The position numbers and the translations under genes are program-made. The notes below the pieces were generated by a model. It did no database searches and was not told the DNA's origin. It saw only the letters and a list, made by a program, of their open reading frames with translations. Of a DNA stretch of 64,000 nt, positions 1 to 13,500 are shown piece after piece (the first letter of the stretch is position 1; the number at the start of each line of letters is the position of its first letter). This stretch comes from Chamaea fasciata (Eukaryota; Chordata; Aves; Passeriformes; Sylviidae): NCBI GenBank assembly GCA_029207755.1, contig JARCOQ010000002.1:3906001-3970000 (forward strand), read 5' to 3'.

Positions 1-832
1 CTGAGAAGTGCTTCATTCTTTATAAGGGGATTCTCTGGACCCAGCTGCAGATGCCTCTTTTTATCCTGATAAATTGTCAGATTATTAGCATCAGCTTCTG
101 ATAATGGATTGAAAGCTTTCCAGAACTTAATCATGCTATTGCAGCAGCCTAAAAGAATTCCCATCCAGATAGTCCAGAAGAAACAACACAAGTTCTTGAA
201 CGTGCTGTACTCAGGAACACAAGGGATGCCAGCTATGCCAGAAAATGACAGCTTGTTGGAGCCTGCCAAAGCAGTCTGGCACCAACCCACTACTGCCGTG
301 GTCATCTCCAAGGAAACAGACAGAAATTATCTTGAAAATGGATTTGGATATTTTTGTTGTCATCCTGCACCTGCCTCTCTGGCTGTTCCAGCTGGTCAGA
401 AGAGAACAGAGCAGCACAGCCCTCCAGGAGTCATCCTTTGAGAAAAGGAACGCAAAGATTTGACCTGTTTGGCGAAAGAGGATGTTCAGCCATCCACTCC
501 TAAATGAAAGGAGTGAACTGGAAACAACTGTTTTCATAGTAAAGGACAGATTGCCTGAATTGCCCAAGGAGCAGCAAAGGGGAACTGCTTTGGCAATAAC
601 CACTGATGTTTTGAGGCCATGCTTTTCCCCATATCCCTGAGCCCTCACTTGGTGTCTCTGCAGACCCTTTTTCAAGTGACCAACTCTTCTGGATTCTGAA
701 ATCTTAAACCTGAAAGATATATTATTTTCAGTCCTTTGAATTGTCTAGTCAAAAAAAAAAAGAAGAAAACTACAGTTGCAATGCATGAATGTCAAGGAGT
801 TCCTGATTCCTTTTATTCTCTCTTTCTTGCAG
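1..832 (+). other. EPHA6: Intron sequence upstream of the first exon in the window
   Basis: This is the 3' part of the intron that separates the preceding EPHA6 exon (not in the window) from the juxtamembrane exon. It ends with a good pyrimidine tract and CAG acceptor at 830-832. A short A-rich run lies at about 751-768. Open frames on both strands here (109-441 and 211-675) show no recognisable protein motif and look like chance. I see no transmembrane or short cytoplasmic exon in this stretch. Confidence 0.8.
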
Positions 833-958
833 TACATTTCCCAGGGCTCAAAACATACATAGATCCAGACACGTATGAAGACCCATCTCTTGCTGTCCAC
901 GAGTTTGCCAAGGAGATTGATCCTTCAAGAATTCGTATTGAAAGAGTCATCGGGGCAG
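833..958 (+). CDS. EPHA6: EPHA6 exon: juxtamembrane region and start of kinase domain (126 bp)
   Basis: The exon encodes the end of the cytoplasmic juxtamembrane segment and the first residues of the tyrosine kinase domain. It starts after a TTCTTGCAG acceptor with two bases completing a split codon, reads [17 protein letters not shown] and continues to [10 protein letters not shown]. It ends with one base of a Gly codon before the donor GTAAAA at 959. The two juxtamembrane tyrosines (codons 856-858 and 874-876) are the conserved Eph autophosphorylation sites. In the family they restrain the kinase when unphosphorylated and recruit SH2 proteins when phosphorylated. The terminal GAG begins the glycine-rich ATP loop, which is completed by the next exon. 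The frame also runs open into both introns, so the borders come from splice signals and family alignment. Confidence 0.95.
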
Positions 959-1036
959 GTAAAACTATACCTACAGTAAAAAAAATCTCTAGGCATGGCA
1001 ATATTGCTTTTTAATTAGCATTAGGAAGTTAATTCA

Positions 1037-1190
1037 TTATCGGTTTTTTGTGTAGGATTGATTTTTTTGCCTGGTTTGTTGGGGAGGGTGTTTTGTGGAT
1101 TTTTTTGTTTTGTTTTTTTGGGGGAGGGGATGTTGGTTTTCAGGATTGTTGGTTGGTTGGTTGGTTTTTTGATTTGGTTTTTTTTCCAGA
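1037..1190 (+). repeat. T/G-rich low-complexity tract with a (TTGG)n core
   Basis: The tract lies about 80-230 bases downstream of the 126-bp exon donor. It consists almost only of T and G, with runs such as TTTTTTTGGGGGAGGGG near 1112-1128 and a run of about five TTGG units at 1147-1166. It is simple sequence and no gene is implied. In the sense transcript it would be a GU-rich region. Confidence 0.8.
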
Positions 1191-2112
1191 TGTATTCAAA
1201 ACACTGTCAATCAGCATGTGCTGTAGTTATTGTCATGTATCCTCTGTCACTGAGGGTGAAATTAGATCAGAATCTCTTTATACAGGATACAAGTTCTGAA
1301 TACAGAAGACTGAGAAAAAATGATTCTCAAATAAAAAACTGGAGGAGTATGAGGGAGGAAAAGGAGAAGCTGGCTTGGGATAGGCTTTTCTGTCAGGAGA
1401 AGGACCACTGGCAGAGAGGGAAAAGAGGAAGATCTGTTGATAGGATGTAGACAGTATGAAAGATGATTCCCTGTAATCCTTTTTTGTATTTGTTTCATAT
1501 ATCTTAGTCACTCTAGAAAGGAAGGGTGTTTTTCAGTTTAAACCCCTCATTTGATAGTATGTTGCTATACTGATAACCATGGAAATATCCCCAGTGTTGC
1601 TAAGAAGCGTTTTATGCACTAGAAAATGTTGTGCAGTAATCCTACCGAAATAAAACCAGGTCTGGTAGCAGACAGGAGAGAGAAAGTGCCGACCTGAAAG
1701 TAAAAGAGAAAATTCTGGTTCACATAAGAGTCCATAGTGCTGGAGTGCTCCAGTTTACCTGATTGCTTAGGCCACAGCATCTGGAGCTGGAGTTGGGCAC
1801 CTCTGGAATTATGATCTTGGGAGAGCCCCCAGAGGGCTGACCTGTGCAGAAAATGTTCAGTTTGCTTTCCTCTATTTCTTCCTTTTCTTCAGACACACTC
1901 TAGATATTGAGGTCTTAGCTTATAAAGCAGACTGAGCTGCATTCCACATCTGTGTAACTGCTGATTTCACTTGAATACAACAGACGAGGATTATTTGTTT
2001 TATTTCAGATTAAAATTGTGTCCTTAATCTCAGCCTAATTCATTTGTGAAAACTCTTCTCTCAGCTTCTCTCTCCAGTTTCTTGTATGCATGGAAGTGTA
2101 TGCTTTGACATA

Positions 2113-2142
2113 CTTTATTTTTATGGGCTTTATTTTTATGGG
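2113..2142 (+). repeat. 15-bp direct tandem duplication
   Basis: The unit CTTTATTTTTATGGG occurs twice back to back (2113-2127 and 2128-2142), followed by a degenerate partial third copy. It is a small local tandem duplication within an intron. Confidence 0.85.
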
Positions 2143-5100
2143 TTTTATTTTCTAAAATTACATGTGTAATTTTTCAACTTCAAAAATTCTCATCTAACAG
2201 GACTTGCAAACGGGTTGCAATGAAATTTAAACCCATTTCCATGCATACAAAATACAGGTTAAATACCATGGCTGAGGCAGGGAGAGTACAAATTCCCACG
2301 CAGTTCCTCAGTAGCTGCTCAGGGATATGTCAGTATAATTCTCAGCAGTCCTAAAGATTTCTGTGCATTCTCTCTAATTCTGTATTGCACATTTCAATTG
2401 GATATAAAATGGATTTCTTATCCCTAGAGAATTATTTTTAAAAGGTGTTTACAATTTTCACCTAAATGAAACTAAAAATCAACATCTTCTCCAAAATGAA
2501 ACATTAATATCTTTTAACAAGTCAATTAATAGATGCGCTTCTAAATTTGTTCTGCGTTAACATTTTATTTTGTCCAATAATTCTCTTTTTTATTTTCTGT
2601 AACTTTAATTTTTCAAACACAAATTATTTCCATTCAAGAACCAAAAGATTTCATTTTGAAACTGCCAAAGTGGAAAATCACAAATACTTGAAAAAAAAAA
2701 AAATCTAGTACTTCTGGTCATGACATTGCTTAAAACTGTCCTTCTCCTGAAAGCAGTTTCCAGTTTGTCTTTTCAATGGAAAAAGTCATGTCCAAAGGTC
2801 CTTGGTAATTCACTACTTGTAGTTCTGATGGCTGTGACACTGAAGGCAACTATTTTTAGTTAGTTTCTTTTTTCAGCTTGACTCTAATCTGACTCTGTAC
2901 CCAAGTTATACTTTAAAGTATTTGGTAATTGTATCTCACACATGCACTTTTTTCTGCCCCATCTCTTCTTGCTGTTTGGCTTCAGGGTTCAGCACCTCTT
3001 CAAGGAATGAACTCCCAGAGGTACCTTGTCAAATCCGTCTTAAAATTTACAATTATCCTCCTATTTTCTTTGTTAAAATGTTGGAACTCAAGGAAGAGAC
3101 CAACTCTTCAGCTTTTCCCAGAGCAGCCAATATTCTTTGCATGATCTAAATCTCCTGCAAGTTCCCCCACAAGTGTAAAGACTGAAATGGGGAAGTGAGT
3201 TGAGCTGTGCTTGGTGCTGTGACATTTCAGTTCTACCAGGAGCTGTGCTGTAAGACATTTGTTCTGGTCCCATGCAGTAATACCAGGCTGCACATCAGAC
3301 TTTTAAGTGACTGGCTACTCCTGTTTCACTTTCAATATCACATATGCACTGCTGAATGCTGTGTGGTTTGCACGGATTAAATTTCTAGACTGCTCACTTA
3401 GCTCCCATGCACAGTGGGATGGGTGAGGTTTCTGTTACTGAACCAGAGATGATTTTAGTAAACAGGCAACGGACTCTGTCTTTTTCTCTAGTTGTCATCA
3501 GCCTTTTCCCTTGGAGCAAGGAAAAATGTTGACTTCATTGACATCTGGCTCTTAGCTTCAACTTATTACACATGCAGTCATGAACCTCAGCTGCTGCAGG
3601 GTCAACATTTATCCTGTTTATCTTCAAACTCGAGCAGCGAGAATGAGATTCTTAGATTTTAAAAACCCCTTTGGTTGAAACCATTCCCCTTTGAATTTAA
3701 AAACATGGAAAATTCTTTATCTGAACAGAAGTGTAGAAAAGCTACTCTGGGATGAAATCTTCTCAGACTCTCAGTGTAAATAATTCAGTGCTTTACATTA
3801 TACCGTTGATCTCCATCTAGTCTAAAACAGAAGTTATTACACACCTTGGGCTTCTAAATGAGGGAACTGTCTGTTTCTGTAAGCTGATGATCTCAAGTTT
3901 GACATCATGTCACAAAAAAACCTGCTGGTAGTCTTCATGTTCAGCAGTTTATCAATCCCAATATTCAAGGGGAGGGAAATTTCTTTATAACTTCCCAAAT
4001 CATGCATCAAAAAAAAGGGTGAAAGAAACAGGGGTTCCTTCCCCTGCTTTGGATGTTGTACAGATAATAAATCTTGGAATTGCAAGTTGTTCATCTGCCT
4101 CCTTCAGTTTAATTCATTTTAAAGCACTTGGTAACAGCCTTTTACAGTCCCTGAGGGATGAATGCCATTATTTATGATATTCTGAAGCTCTAATAGTCTT
4201 GTATGATCTTGTAGTAGCAAAATGGTTTATTCTATGACCTATGCTTTCCAAATTAGTCTTCAAATGCGATTTTGCAGTTCTGCAGATTTATTGACCACAA
4301 AATTTCTTTAAAAATCTCGATATTATGGCTCTGGTGTTTTTGCTTTTCACTGCTTCATCAAGAGAGAGAAATTGGAAATTTTTCTCATTTTAAGCATTTA
4401 AGCTTGAAAAAGCAGCAAGATGCAATAAGGTCATGGCTTTAGAGAAGTGTTCTGCTCCGGCTGAACATGTCACAGAATAGAAGATTGATAGACCAGGTCT
4501 CCTGCAAAACATTCAGGTTTCATGACTTTATTTTATGGGAGGACTTGACAAGTCCAAATTATCTACTGCTTTTTCAGTGCAAGTAGTCAGGCAAGCAAAC
4601 TTTCAAGGAGAGCCTTCTAAAGGTGAAAGGGGCAAAAATCATATTAAAAAATCCTCACAGAACTTCCCCTTTTGTCAAAAGATTCCCAGAGCTTTACTCC
4701 AATGACATGTATCTTTTCACATATCTTATATTTGCACGCATCTTTAATTTATATTTTAAAATTAGGTAGAAATAAATTGGTGGGAGGAACTGTACAAAGA
4801 TCTGGGACCGCTTGGCTTTTTTTAGCTGTTTAGGAAGCTGCTAATTCATTCAGAGGTTGTGCTCAGCATGTGTTAATTGTACTCCTGCACTTTGATGCCT
4901 CTGCCGTTGAAGTGAAAGACAAACTATGAAATTCTTCTTTTAATCTCACTCTTCCGGGATCTCGCTGACTAATAAAACTTTGTTTTAGTGGAAGCAACAG
5001 AACTCAATAAAATAAAAGTCTTGTGACAATATCCATTCTAATCCTGTAACACCAAGGAGTTATAATTTTCTGAAGTGACGGTTGTGCCTTTAAGGTACCT

Positions 5101-6244
5101 CTCTTCTCGATTTGCTTCATATCTGAAGATGCACTGTCACAGAATAGAGATCCTTTATTTTGTTTACTTCTGTCCTTAAAGTTCAGGGAAAATTACTACA
5201 GACAGCACTCAATGGAGTATTAAATCCCCAGGTAAATAATATATCTGTTCGTTACTTGCTTTTTGGTTTTTAGCAGTTGTGATTTCAGAATGACTGGGGT
5301 AAAAAAATCTAGATTTGCAGTGAAAGCAACCTGCACTGAGAACGGCCCTGAAATGTTTCTGTGAACATTGTTCATAATTTACTGAATTATGACCCATGGG
5401 AAACTGACCTGCAGTCATCCAAGAGTATTTTTGGTAGGGGCTCTGAATAACCTCTGCGTGACTTCAAGTTCAAAGGAAAGTTGTGGTTTCTGTACAAACT
5501 GAATTCATTAGTAAACGTGTAAGGAGAATGCAGGGAGACACACATCCTTCCCAGGCCCTACATACACAGGGAAACATCAGGGGAAAGAAGTTCTGAGATT
5601 TCTCTCACTGCACAGCTCCAGCTTTTCTGGGACTGTTGGCCTTTGGCTGTCTGAACAGGGGAACATTTCATTAATTTCAAGTAGGTGTGGAAGTCCATTT
5701 TAATAAATCACATGCAAGTGCTTTTCTACGTCATAACAGCGGAAAGTACTCTTTAAATGCTTTCTGTAGCTGAAGTCAAGTGTTCTGGTAGTCTCAGGTT
5801 TTTCTCAGCATACAGGTCTTAGTGCATTTCACCCCTAAAGATAAATATTTCTATCAGTAGATATTTTACAAAGATGTTTTATCATCAGTGGAATAAAAAC
5901 CCAAGTGTCATTACATTCCTTCCTCTGTTACATATCCCTCACATATTGATACCAATGTTCAGTCTCAAAGGAAAGCAAGAGGAGCCACGGTGGGGAGGGC
6001 TGAAGGCTTGGCTTTTGCAGGCACAGCACAGGGTCCCAGGATCTCTGCTGTGGCACAGAGGAAACGTGATAATTTCTTGTGAAGTGCTGCTGAATGTTTT
6101 GATTTTCTGGGATGTGATGGCACTCATCAGTTGGAATATTCAATCGGTTACTTCTCTGTCCACTTCTATGGGATGCGTGGGTTCCTTGAGTGTTTTTCTG
6201 TACAGGCACTGTGAGTTGCTGAACAGGTATTTTATCTTTTTAAG

Positions 6245-6430
6245 GGGAGTTTGGAGAAGTATGCAGTGGACGCCTGAAGACACCAGGAAAAAGAGAGATC
6301 CCTGTTGCCATTAAAACTCTAAAGGGTGGCTATATGGACAGGCAGAGGAGAGATTTCCTGAGGGAGGCCAGTATCATGGGCCAGTTTGATCACCCAAATA
6401 TCATTCGCCTTGAAGGAGTTGTTACAAAAA
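6245..6430 (+). CDS. EPHA6: EPHA6 exon: kinase N-lobe, glycine loop to beta-4 (186 bp)
   Basis: The exon encodes most of the kinase N-lobe. It completes the split Gly codon, then reads [11 protein letters not shown] (glycine loop, beta-1/2), [11 protein letters not shown] (beta-3; ATP-anchoring Lys codon 6313-6315) and [13 protein letters not shown] (alpha-C; salt-bridge Glu codon 6364-6366). It then reads [15 protein letters not shown] into beta-4. It ends with one base (A) of the next codon before the donor GTAAGT at 6431. The 186-bp size is typical of Eph genes. All N-lobe catalytic residues are intact. The acceptor TTTTTAAG is weaker than those of the other constitutive exons. Tyr in KGGYMDRQ replaces the His I recall from human EPHA6, a neutral-looking difference. 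Confidence 0.95.
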
Positions 6431-7526
6431 GTAAGTCACTAATGCCTTTCCTTAGAAGTTTTATGCTGGCTTTCCCCATTCTGTATCATTTAGCATTGAA
6501 ATGAAGCATTGTTTCCTCTTTCAGTCTGGGTCACAGTTCTCAGAAATCTTCCAAATCACTGACAGTCCATCCTGCAAAGTTTGGGACCGTAGTAGGAAAT
6601 GCATAGCCTGTCTGTTTTCAGTTTGAAATGTCTCATTTTTATTTTTTTAATAACAATTACCTGCATTCAAGAGAAGTCTTTACAGGTTCTTACGAAATAG
6701 AACGGAGAGTTTGCTTATGGGCAAGTGGAAAAACCCATAAATGTAACTGAGCTGACAATGAAGTCGAATTATCTTGTAAAATGTCTTACTTTTGCAGAAG
6801 TGCTCATTATTTATTTGTTTGAGGTCTACTGATTCTGTACCAGAATAGATGAATTTCCTCTTTTGAGGAAATAATAAGTAAACTCTTTGTATCTTGTTGC
6901 ATACTTCAAATGATTGACTAAAATCCCAGAATAATCTTTGAAATGTTTTACTCCTTATAACTGTTGCAGCTGCCAAGAGAGATCCCTTACCCATGAAATC
7001 CAGCAGGTTTAGTGGTGTTATGGACTTTCTGGAAGGCTGAAATATCTAGTTATCACTTAACCATTAAGAAGTCTAATTAACATGCACGTAATTTCCTCCA
7101 TGACAACTTTTTCCATTAATGAATTAAAAAGCTCATGGTATATTCTTTTCAAAATTCGTCATTGTCCCAACCAAACCGTGCTGAAGGCAGACTGAGCCAT
7201 CATGGACACAGGCACTCCGCTCTTCCCATTTTGTCTTTAGGGTGTTGCCTTGAATTTATACTGCCCCATCTGGGGTATTTAGAGAATAACATGACTACAG
7301 CTTGAAGGAGAGCAGTTCCTTTGCCAAAGTACTAAAGCCTAGGATTGCCAAATCCTAAAAATTCATATAACTGAAAAAAATTCTCATTACGTAAATTTCA
7401 TGTAACTGAAAGGTGTGCTTCAAAAGTCAGACAAACCTTTGTCCTAGGCAAATTATTTATGTATTGATAGCACGAAGAAAAGGTGTTTTGCGCTAAAACC
7501 TTGATTAATAACAAGAGAAACTATTT

Positions 7527-7573
7527 ATCTGATGTGCATTACAGTTCTTCTAAGCTATAAAGGCACATCAGAT
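7527..7573. repeat. Inverted repeat, 11-bp perfect arms
   Basis: ATCTGATGTGC (7527-7537) is repeated in perfect inverted form as GCACATCAGAT (7563-7573), with a 25-base spacer. It could form a small hairpin in the transcript, or be a paired protein-binding site. No transposon ends are obvious around it. Confidence 0.7.
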
Positions 7574-10500
7574 GCAGTAAATTTGATTAATAGATGTGTG
7601 CTGCTGTTCTTAGCACATGCTTTCCTCTGTGTAACCATTAGTCGTTAACTTCTAGCTGTTGCTGATAGATATTGCATCAGTTTGTAAGCAGTGCTTTCCA
7701 TTACAGTGTCATTGACTACTGAACAAAAAGGAAAAAAGGATTTGGTTGTAATAAGCAGAAGTGCTGTGCCAGGTCAATAGCTATTGACTGGGGCAATAAC
7801 AAATTCGCCTTCTGGCTGCAAATGAGAGCTTTTATCTCGTGCTACCAGCCAAGCAAATGTTAACTTTTAAATTATACTGTTTTCAAACTCGCTGTGGAAT
7901 GTGCACTGTACAGGAGGAAAGAAATGCTAAACTAAGCCTGCTCAAAAGTAGGTCTGAAAGAGAGTTTTAATTCCCTTTTCTTATTGCTTCATTTCTCATT
8001 TGTCCTAGCTGCAATCCCTAATCACAGAGAGCAGTAGGCAGAACAGTCGCTGTAGCACAGGCTTTGTGTTCGCAGGGAGTTCATTTCAAGGGCAGTTTGC
8101 TGGGCCAAGGCAAACACACCGTGGCACAGAACCTGGATCCACTCCTGTTGCTAACCAGAACTCACATGGGAAACTTTACTCCTGTTTGGTTTTGTTACAG
8201 CAACACCATTCCTTGCATGGTTTGCCAGAAAAGACTGCTTGATTGCCTCACAGATTTACCATAGATGCTTGGGCACTTCATAAAAACATCCATATTTCCT
8301 TTCAAGCCCTGTTAGCACGGTGATAATTTTGGGAGCTCTTTTGGGTGTGCCAGGGCATGCTCAGGTGAGTTTTATGTCTGTGGCCAAGCTGCTGCTATTT
8401 CATAAACAGGTATAAGAACAATAACTTCCTTCTCCAGTGCAAACACATGGGCTCTAGAGAAGCAGAAATGTGTCTTCATTTCTACATCATGTTGAAGCCT
8501 TTCCACAAAAAGTCTAGAAATTAAATTAAAGCTATGCCTACAGAAAAAAAAAAATCAGGGTGCATAACTATATCTAAAAAAGGCATGAAACAGGGTCCCT
8601 GGCTATTGTAACTGTACTGGAAGAAATCCAGACTGGAATCTTTAGTTTTGCTTGACTGTGTCCTACACAATAGTTTAAAACAAAACCTAATCAGTACTAT
8701 GTAATAGTGGTTCAGTAAAAATATCAATGCATGCAAGGCCTTTATTACCTTCATAAACTTTTTGTTCCCTTGCCCCACAAGCTTTGCCCTAAATAGCTGC
8801 CAATTCTTAGGAACGATTCCTAAGGAATTGCTTCCGTTTCCAAATTTTGACTGCTGAAGGCTTCATACCTGTCACACGTACAAGAGGAATCTTTCTAAGG
8901 CGTTCATTTTCTTTGACAGCATTTTGTACATTTTTATTCCCCAGAAGGATTTTCAAAATAGTCCCTTCACAAAAGGAGGATAAATGAAGACAGCACCTAG
9001 ACCTCTGGTTCTGTGTAAACTCACATCCTCAGATATCAAGCCTGGGTTTGGAATGACACTTATGACTCCCTTATTGTCTCCCCACTGTTTTGATTTAATG
9101 GCTTTCAAATTGTGAAGAGTATGGCAGTTCTGAAATCTTCAGGCACTCATTTGCAGATCAAATTTAGAGCTTTAACCATTGAGTTTCTTTTCAAACTATT
9201 GTATGTAACCCATTCAGTGCGACAAAAGCCCTAAAATCAGTGCGCCTTCCCTTGCCTGTGAGGGAGGCAAAGCAGCAGCATGATCCTTTTCATTGGAATT
9301 TACCATATGAATCTCTTAATAGCTTACCTTTTTTTTCCCCCCCCCAGAAATTCAGGACATAATGAATTCTTCTTTTTTTCGGCCAAGACATTGTGCTCTA
9401 GGCCTTTGAGCCTTTCTTGTAATGAATTTAATGTTGCCCTTTTCTCCCACCTCTTCAGTGACGTTCAGAATCCGTTTCAGAAGGTGACATATGTTGTAGC
9501 ACACGTGTTTATTGAACACATAATGTTGTATATTTTGTTGCTACACAAAAAAAGGATTGAGCCACTTTCGTGGCAATATTGACAATATTCTTACCTTGGT
9601 CGTGGATGGTGAGGTTGCACTCCCAGGAAGCATGATTCTGCAAAGTTTAAATGTTGTTTATGGACAGTGCACTGTGGTGGTGAGACTATGTGTGTGTCAT
9701 ATGAGCCAGTGGACTTTACAAGGCATTGAGCATAAAGCTGAATTTTTCTGATAAAATACTATTGTAGTTGTACACATATTGACAGACAAAAGAACAGGAT
9801 CTCAGCTGGGTTACAAATTGTTCAGTAAGTGGAGCTGTAAATTTAAATTTGGCTCGCTCCCTTTATTTTCCTTTGTATCCTTCTTCATAGATAAATCTTG
9901 CAGCACATCCTGAATCCAGGGCTGGCGTGGCCATCAAATTAACACAAAACCCACAGCCACCACCTGCATTGTTCGCCAAATTTATGAGCTCGGTTTATTC
10001 AAGTAGCATCCAAAATTCAGAGCTGAAAGTTAGAGCTGTGCACATAACACAGACAACACTAAGTACCTGTAGCCGTCTTGCAAAATTGGTTGCCCTTCCT
10101 GAGTGGCGCTGGGAGAAATGTAATTAATGTTGATAGTCCTGAGTCATTTTTACACATGCATGCATCTGTGTGGACATTTCAAATTACACATGCAAAGCGC
10201 CCTGCACCCATGTGTTGAAGGTTGCTGGCAAAAGTTAAGAATCCGCAGTACTCAGTTCCGAATGACATATACTTAGAAGAAATTAGCTTTTAGCCCTCTG
10301 GAAAAATTCATCTTTCACGCATTACGTTTTGAGAATTTTGTTCCAAAGATCAAGGGGCCATTTTGGTTTCCTGCAGTTCAAACCAGGCACATTTCTGTGC
10401 TCTGCTTTTCCCTTTTTGCATTTAGCAAGCCATACATCATGACTGTCAATTCTGCTGCTGCATCTTTCACAGGACGATAAGCAGTGAAGAAAAAGCACAT

Positions 10501-13500
10501 TGTCAAAGAGTCAAGCAGTAACACCCTGTTAACAGCAGCTTAATCTGACCAGGGTACACTATCTAACGTAACTAAATTCCATAATTCTGCTTTCATAGGT
10601 TACAGCTGAGAAACGGGATTTCACTTTCTCCGTGATCCTTTGCCTTCAGACGTCTGTGTTCAGACACACAGGACCTGACTTTCAAAGATATTCAGATACT
10701 TTGACATGATATGTGGTTCTAGTAGAAAAATAGGTGACAAAAGTGATTCCTATTAACAACCATAAAAAGATAAAGTCCTGCAGATAAGACACTTATTTCG
10801 ACCAGACCATTTATTTTTCCTTTTCTTTTGAAGGGAATGCATGGTCATCATTTTTCGTAATTAGCATCGTTATTAACCACAGATGATTGCTTTTCCATCT
10901 GAATTATCTGAATACAATATGCAATTTCTTCCTCCACTATGAAAGTAAAGAAGAATATGGTACAATAAGTTAAAGAGCTGGATATTTAGAGCGTGCAGGA
11001 GACTTATGAAAGGTTGGGGCTTTTTTAACAACTGCGGCCAGAAGATGAATGGATATCGGGGGGAGACAAGATTGCATTGTGCTGACAGATTTGCTGCACA
11101 ACATGGCAGATCTGTTGCCTGTGCAGGAAAACCATAAAAGCAACGATGAGAGCAATTATAAATGACAATGGCAATTGCAGCTGACAGCCAAAGGAGTGAG
11201 GGGGTTAAAGAGTGTGTGGAAAGCAATCAATAAGCCCAAATCACAAGCTGTATTTGGTTGATTTATTTTGATAAGTGTACATTCATTTGTTCTTCTGTAT
11301 AGAGGCAAAAGCACACTGGTAAATGCACATGTGACTGAGCATGGGAAAGGGCTGGGGATAACTCTGCATACACAGGGCATAGTTGGAGTTGTTTTACCCC
11401 ATTCCAGGCAGAGCATCCTGCTAAACCTTCCCCAGGCAAGCGGGAAAAACCTGATTTAAATGTAAACTGCGTTACTCATCTTCACATATCTGTGGCCTTT
11501 CAGCTGCAACCATTATTGGGTTTTGGTATTATTTATTAATATTTTTGTTTATTATTACCCATGGACCCTCCAGGTCTAGTCTCTCCGTACAAACCTGTGC
11601 TGCGAAAGCTTGCATCGTGATATTTCCCACAGCTTGAAGGCTCACACCCAAATTTCTAATGCAAGGCAACAAGCTTAAGATATCTTTAACAGCAGATTCA
11701 TATCACAAAGAGGAATTGAAAAACGGACTGGTAAATTTCTCGTATAAATATCTGATACTGTATTTTATGGCAACATGAGAGTTAGATGTGAGGAAAAGAA
11801 ACTGTTTCACTGACTGTAATTACCTTTCTGATTTTTAACACATACGTAGTTCAGGTTCCAGAAGAATAAATAACTTAGATGCAAACTGTTTGGGATCCTT
11901 TCCGAACTGCTGGGTAGAAAATCAGTTTGCAAAAAATACTCCTTCATTAATGTTACATTTCTTCACAGACAAACATAGTGCTTGTAAATCAGGAGAGGAT
12001 GATAAAGCTGTTAAGGGAGACGCAATTGTAAGAGAGAAGCAACATGGGAAGGAAAGAATATGATTTTAAAATGTCCTAATAGATGGCGTGGAGTTACAGA
12101 GTATTCAGTTTAAGTATGTTCTAAATATAAGCACAAAACATTAATGACAATCCTGCGAACACCTTTTCAGAAGCAAATGTATTCAGTCAGACATTCTCAA
12201 ATAGATTCATGACAACATCCATCTGTAAATATTGTCATTTTTCAACTAAACTCTAACAAGGTAATTTCTGCTGAATAAAATTTGAAAGCAAACAGGTTTA
12301 GCTGATAATGACTTCATTTCAATATTTTATCTAGAGAAGCATAGTACAGAATTTTTATAATAGTAAAAATCTGAAACAAACCACTGTACTGTTGCTAAAA
12401 TTCACATAATTGATTACATTTCTTCCTGAAACAACAGAAACTTATTAATATCTCCCAAGACTGACAATAATTAATTCACCCACTTTGAAAAAGAGTCTCC
12501 CCTTTTTTCCTTTCTCTGCTTTTTTTCTCTCTTCTGTAGTTGACCACATTCTTCAGCATATGAGTGTTTCAGGTAAGGCTGGCAATTTACTTCCAATTTT
12601 CAGTGAATGCCTTTATAAGCATTGAAAAATGTGACTTCGTGGCCTGAGTAAACAAATACCGCTCAACATCCATCCTGGCAGAGTCACTGTAGCCAAAACC
12701 AGCACAAGGAAGGTGAGATGAGAGAGGTTTTACCACATGGCAGTCACTGAAAACCAAGTGGTCTTCGAGCTGCAGAGACAATCCTCTGAATACACTGGTA
12801 TCAACAAGGAGATAATTAACAGGCACAGCTAATTCTCTTTGGTCAGCAGCATTTTTCAAAAAAGAAAGCAGAATTCCTGTCCGTGTGCCTCAGCTCATCA
12901 GAGACCTGCCCACAACCTTGGTTGCCCAGGTGTGGGCTGGGACACCTTCACTGAGCAGAGGCAAAGAGGATTTTCTGTCTAACTTAGAGATTTGTAAATC
13001 TAAACCAGCATTTAATCCACTTCTAATCAAAGAGTTCATTCCAAGTCACAATTCTGGTAATGCCAGCCATCTTTCCACTTCTAATCCTGGCATCATTTAT
13101 TTGAGGAAGTCACTTGGTGTTTCTTACAAGGAAGGAAATCAAACCTGTGGGCTTTATTTCACTGCTATTACTGCACGGTGAATTGTGAATGGTGTGAATG
13201 GGAAATAGCAAAAAGAATCCTCAATTTGTAGCCTACATTTGTTCGACAGAAAATCATTCAGCCCCAAGGGTTGGTTTGGTTTTTTTTTTAACTGAACTCA
13301 GTGAGGCTTTTTCAGTGATACTGATTATTGTCTAAAAGTGGGGAATGTTTTTCTCCCACCCCTGGTTCATACTGTGACAGGGCAACAAGGCTAAAAGAGG
13401 AGAAAATCAGAGCTTTAGCTGCAGAACTGCAGAATGCACAGCAGGCTGCATCAACACAATCATCTTCAGATGTCACCCGTGAAACGCCACTTCACTCATT

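Larger units (their letters stand above)
959..6244 (+). other. EPHA6: EPHA6 intron (5286 bp)
   Basis: The donor is G|GTAAAA and the acceptor is TTTTTAAG|GG, with a modest pyrimidine tract. The first 230 bases are strikingly T/G-rich. There is a 15-bp direct duplication at 2113-2142 and a short A run near 2691-2702. Nothing else recognisable was seen. All open frames are short and without motifs. The 146-codon frame at 5874-6314 overlaps the next exon in a wrong frame and is a shadow. Confidence 0.85.

Noticed and set aside
211..675. 154-codon frame on the minus strand and 110-codon frame on the plus strand before the first exon
   Set aside because: No domain, no protein-like pattern and no splice context. 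Overlapping frames on both strands suggest chance.
5874..6314. 146-codon plus-strand frame overlapping the glycine-loop exon
   Set aside because: It reads the exon in the wrong frame. The correct frame gives [11 protein letters not shown] and VAIK with a proper acceptor.
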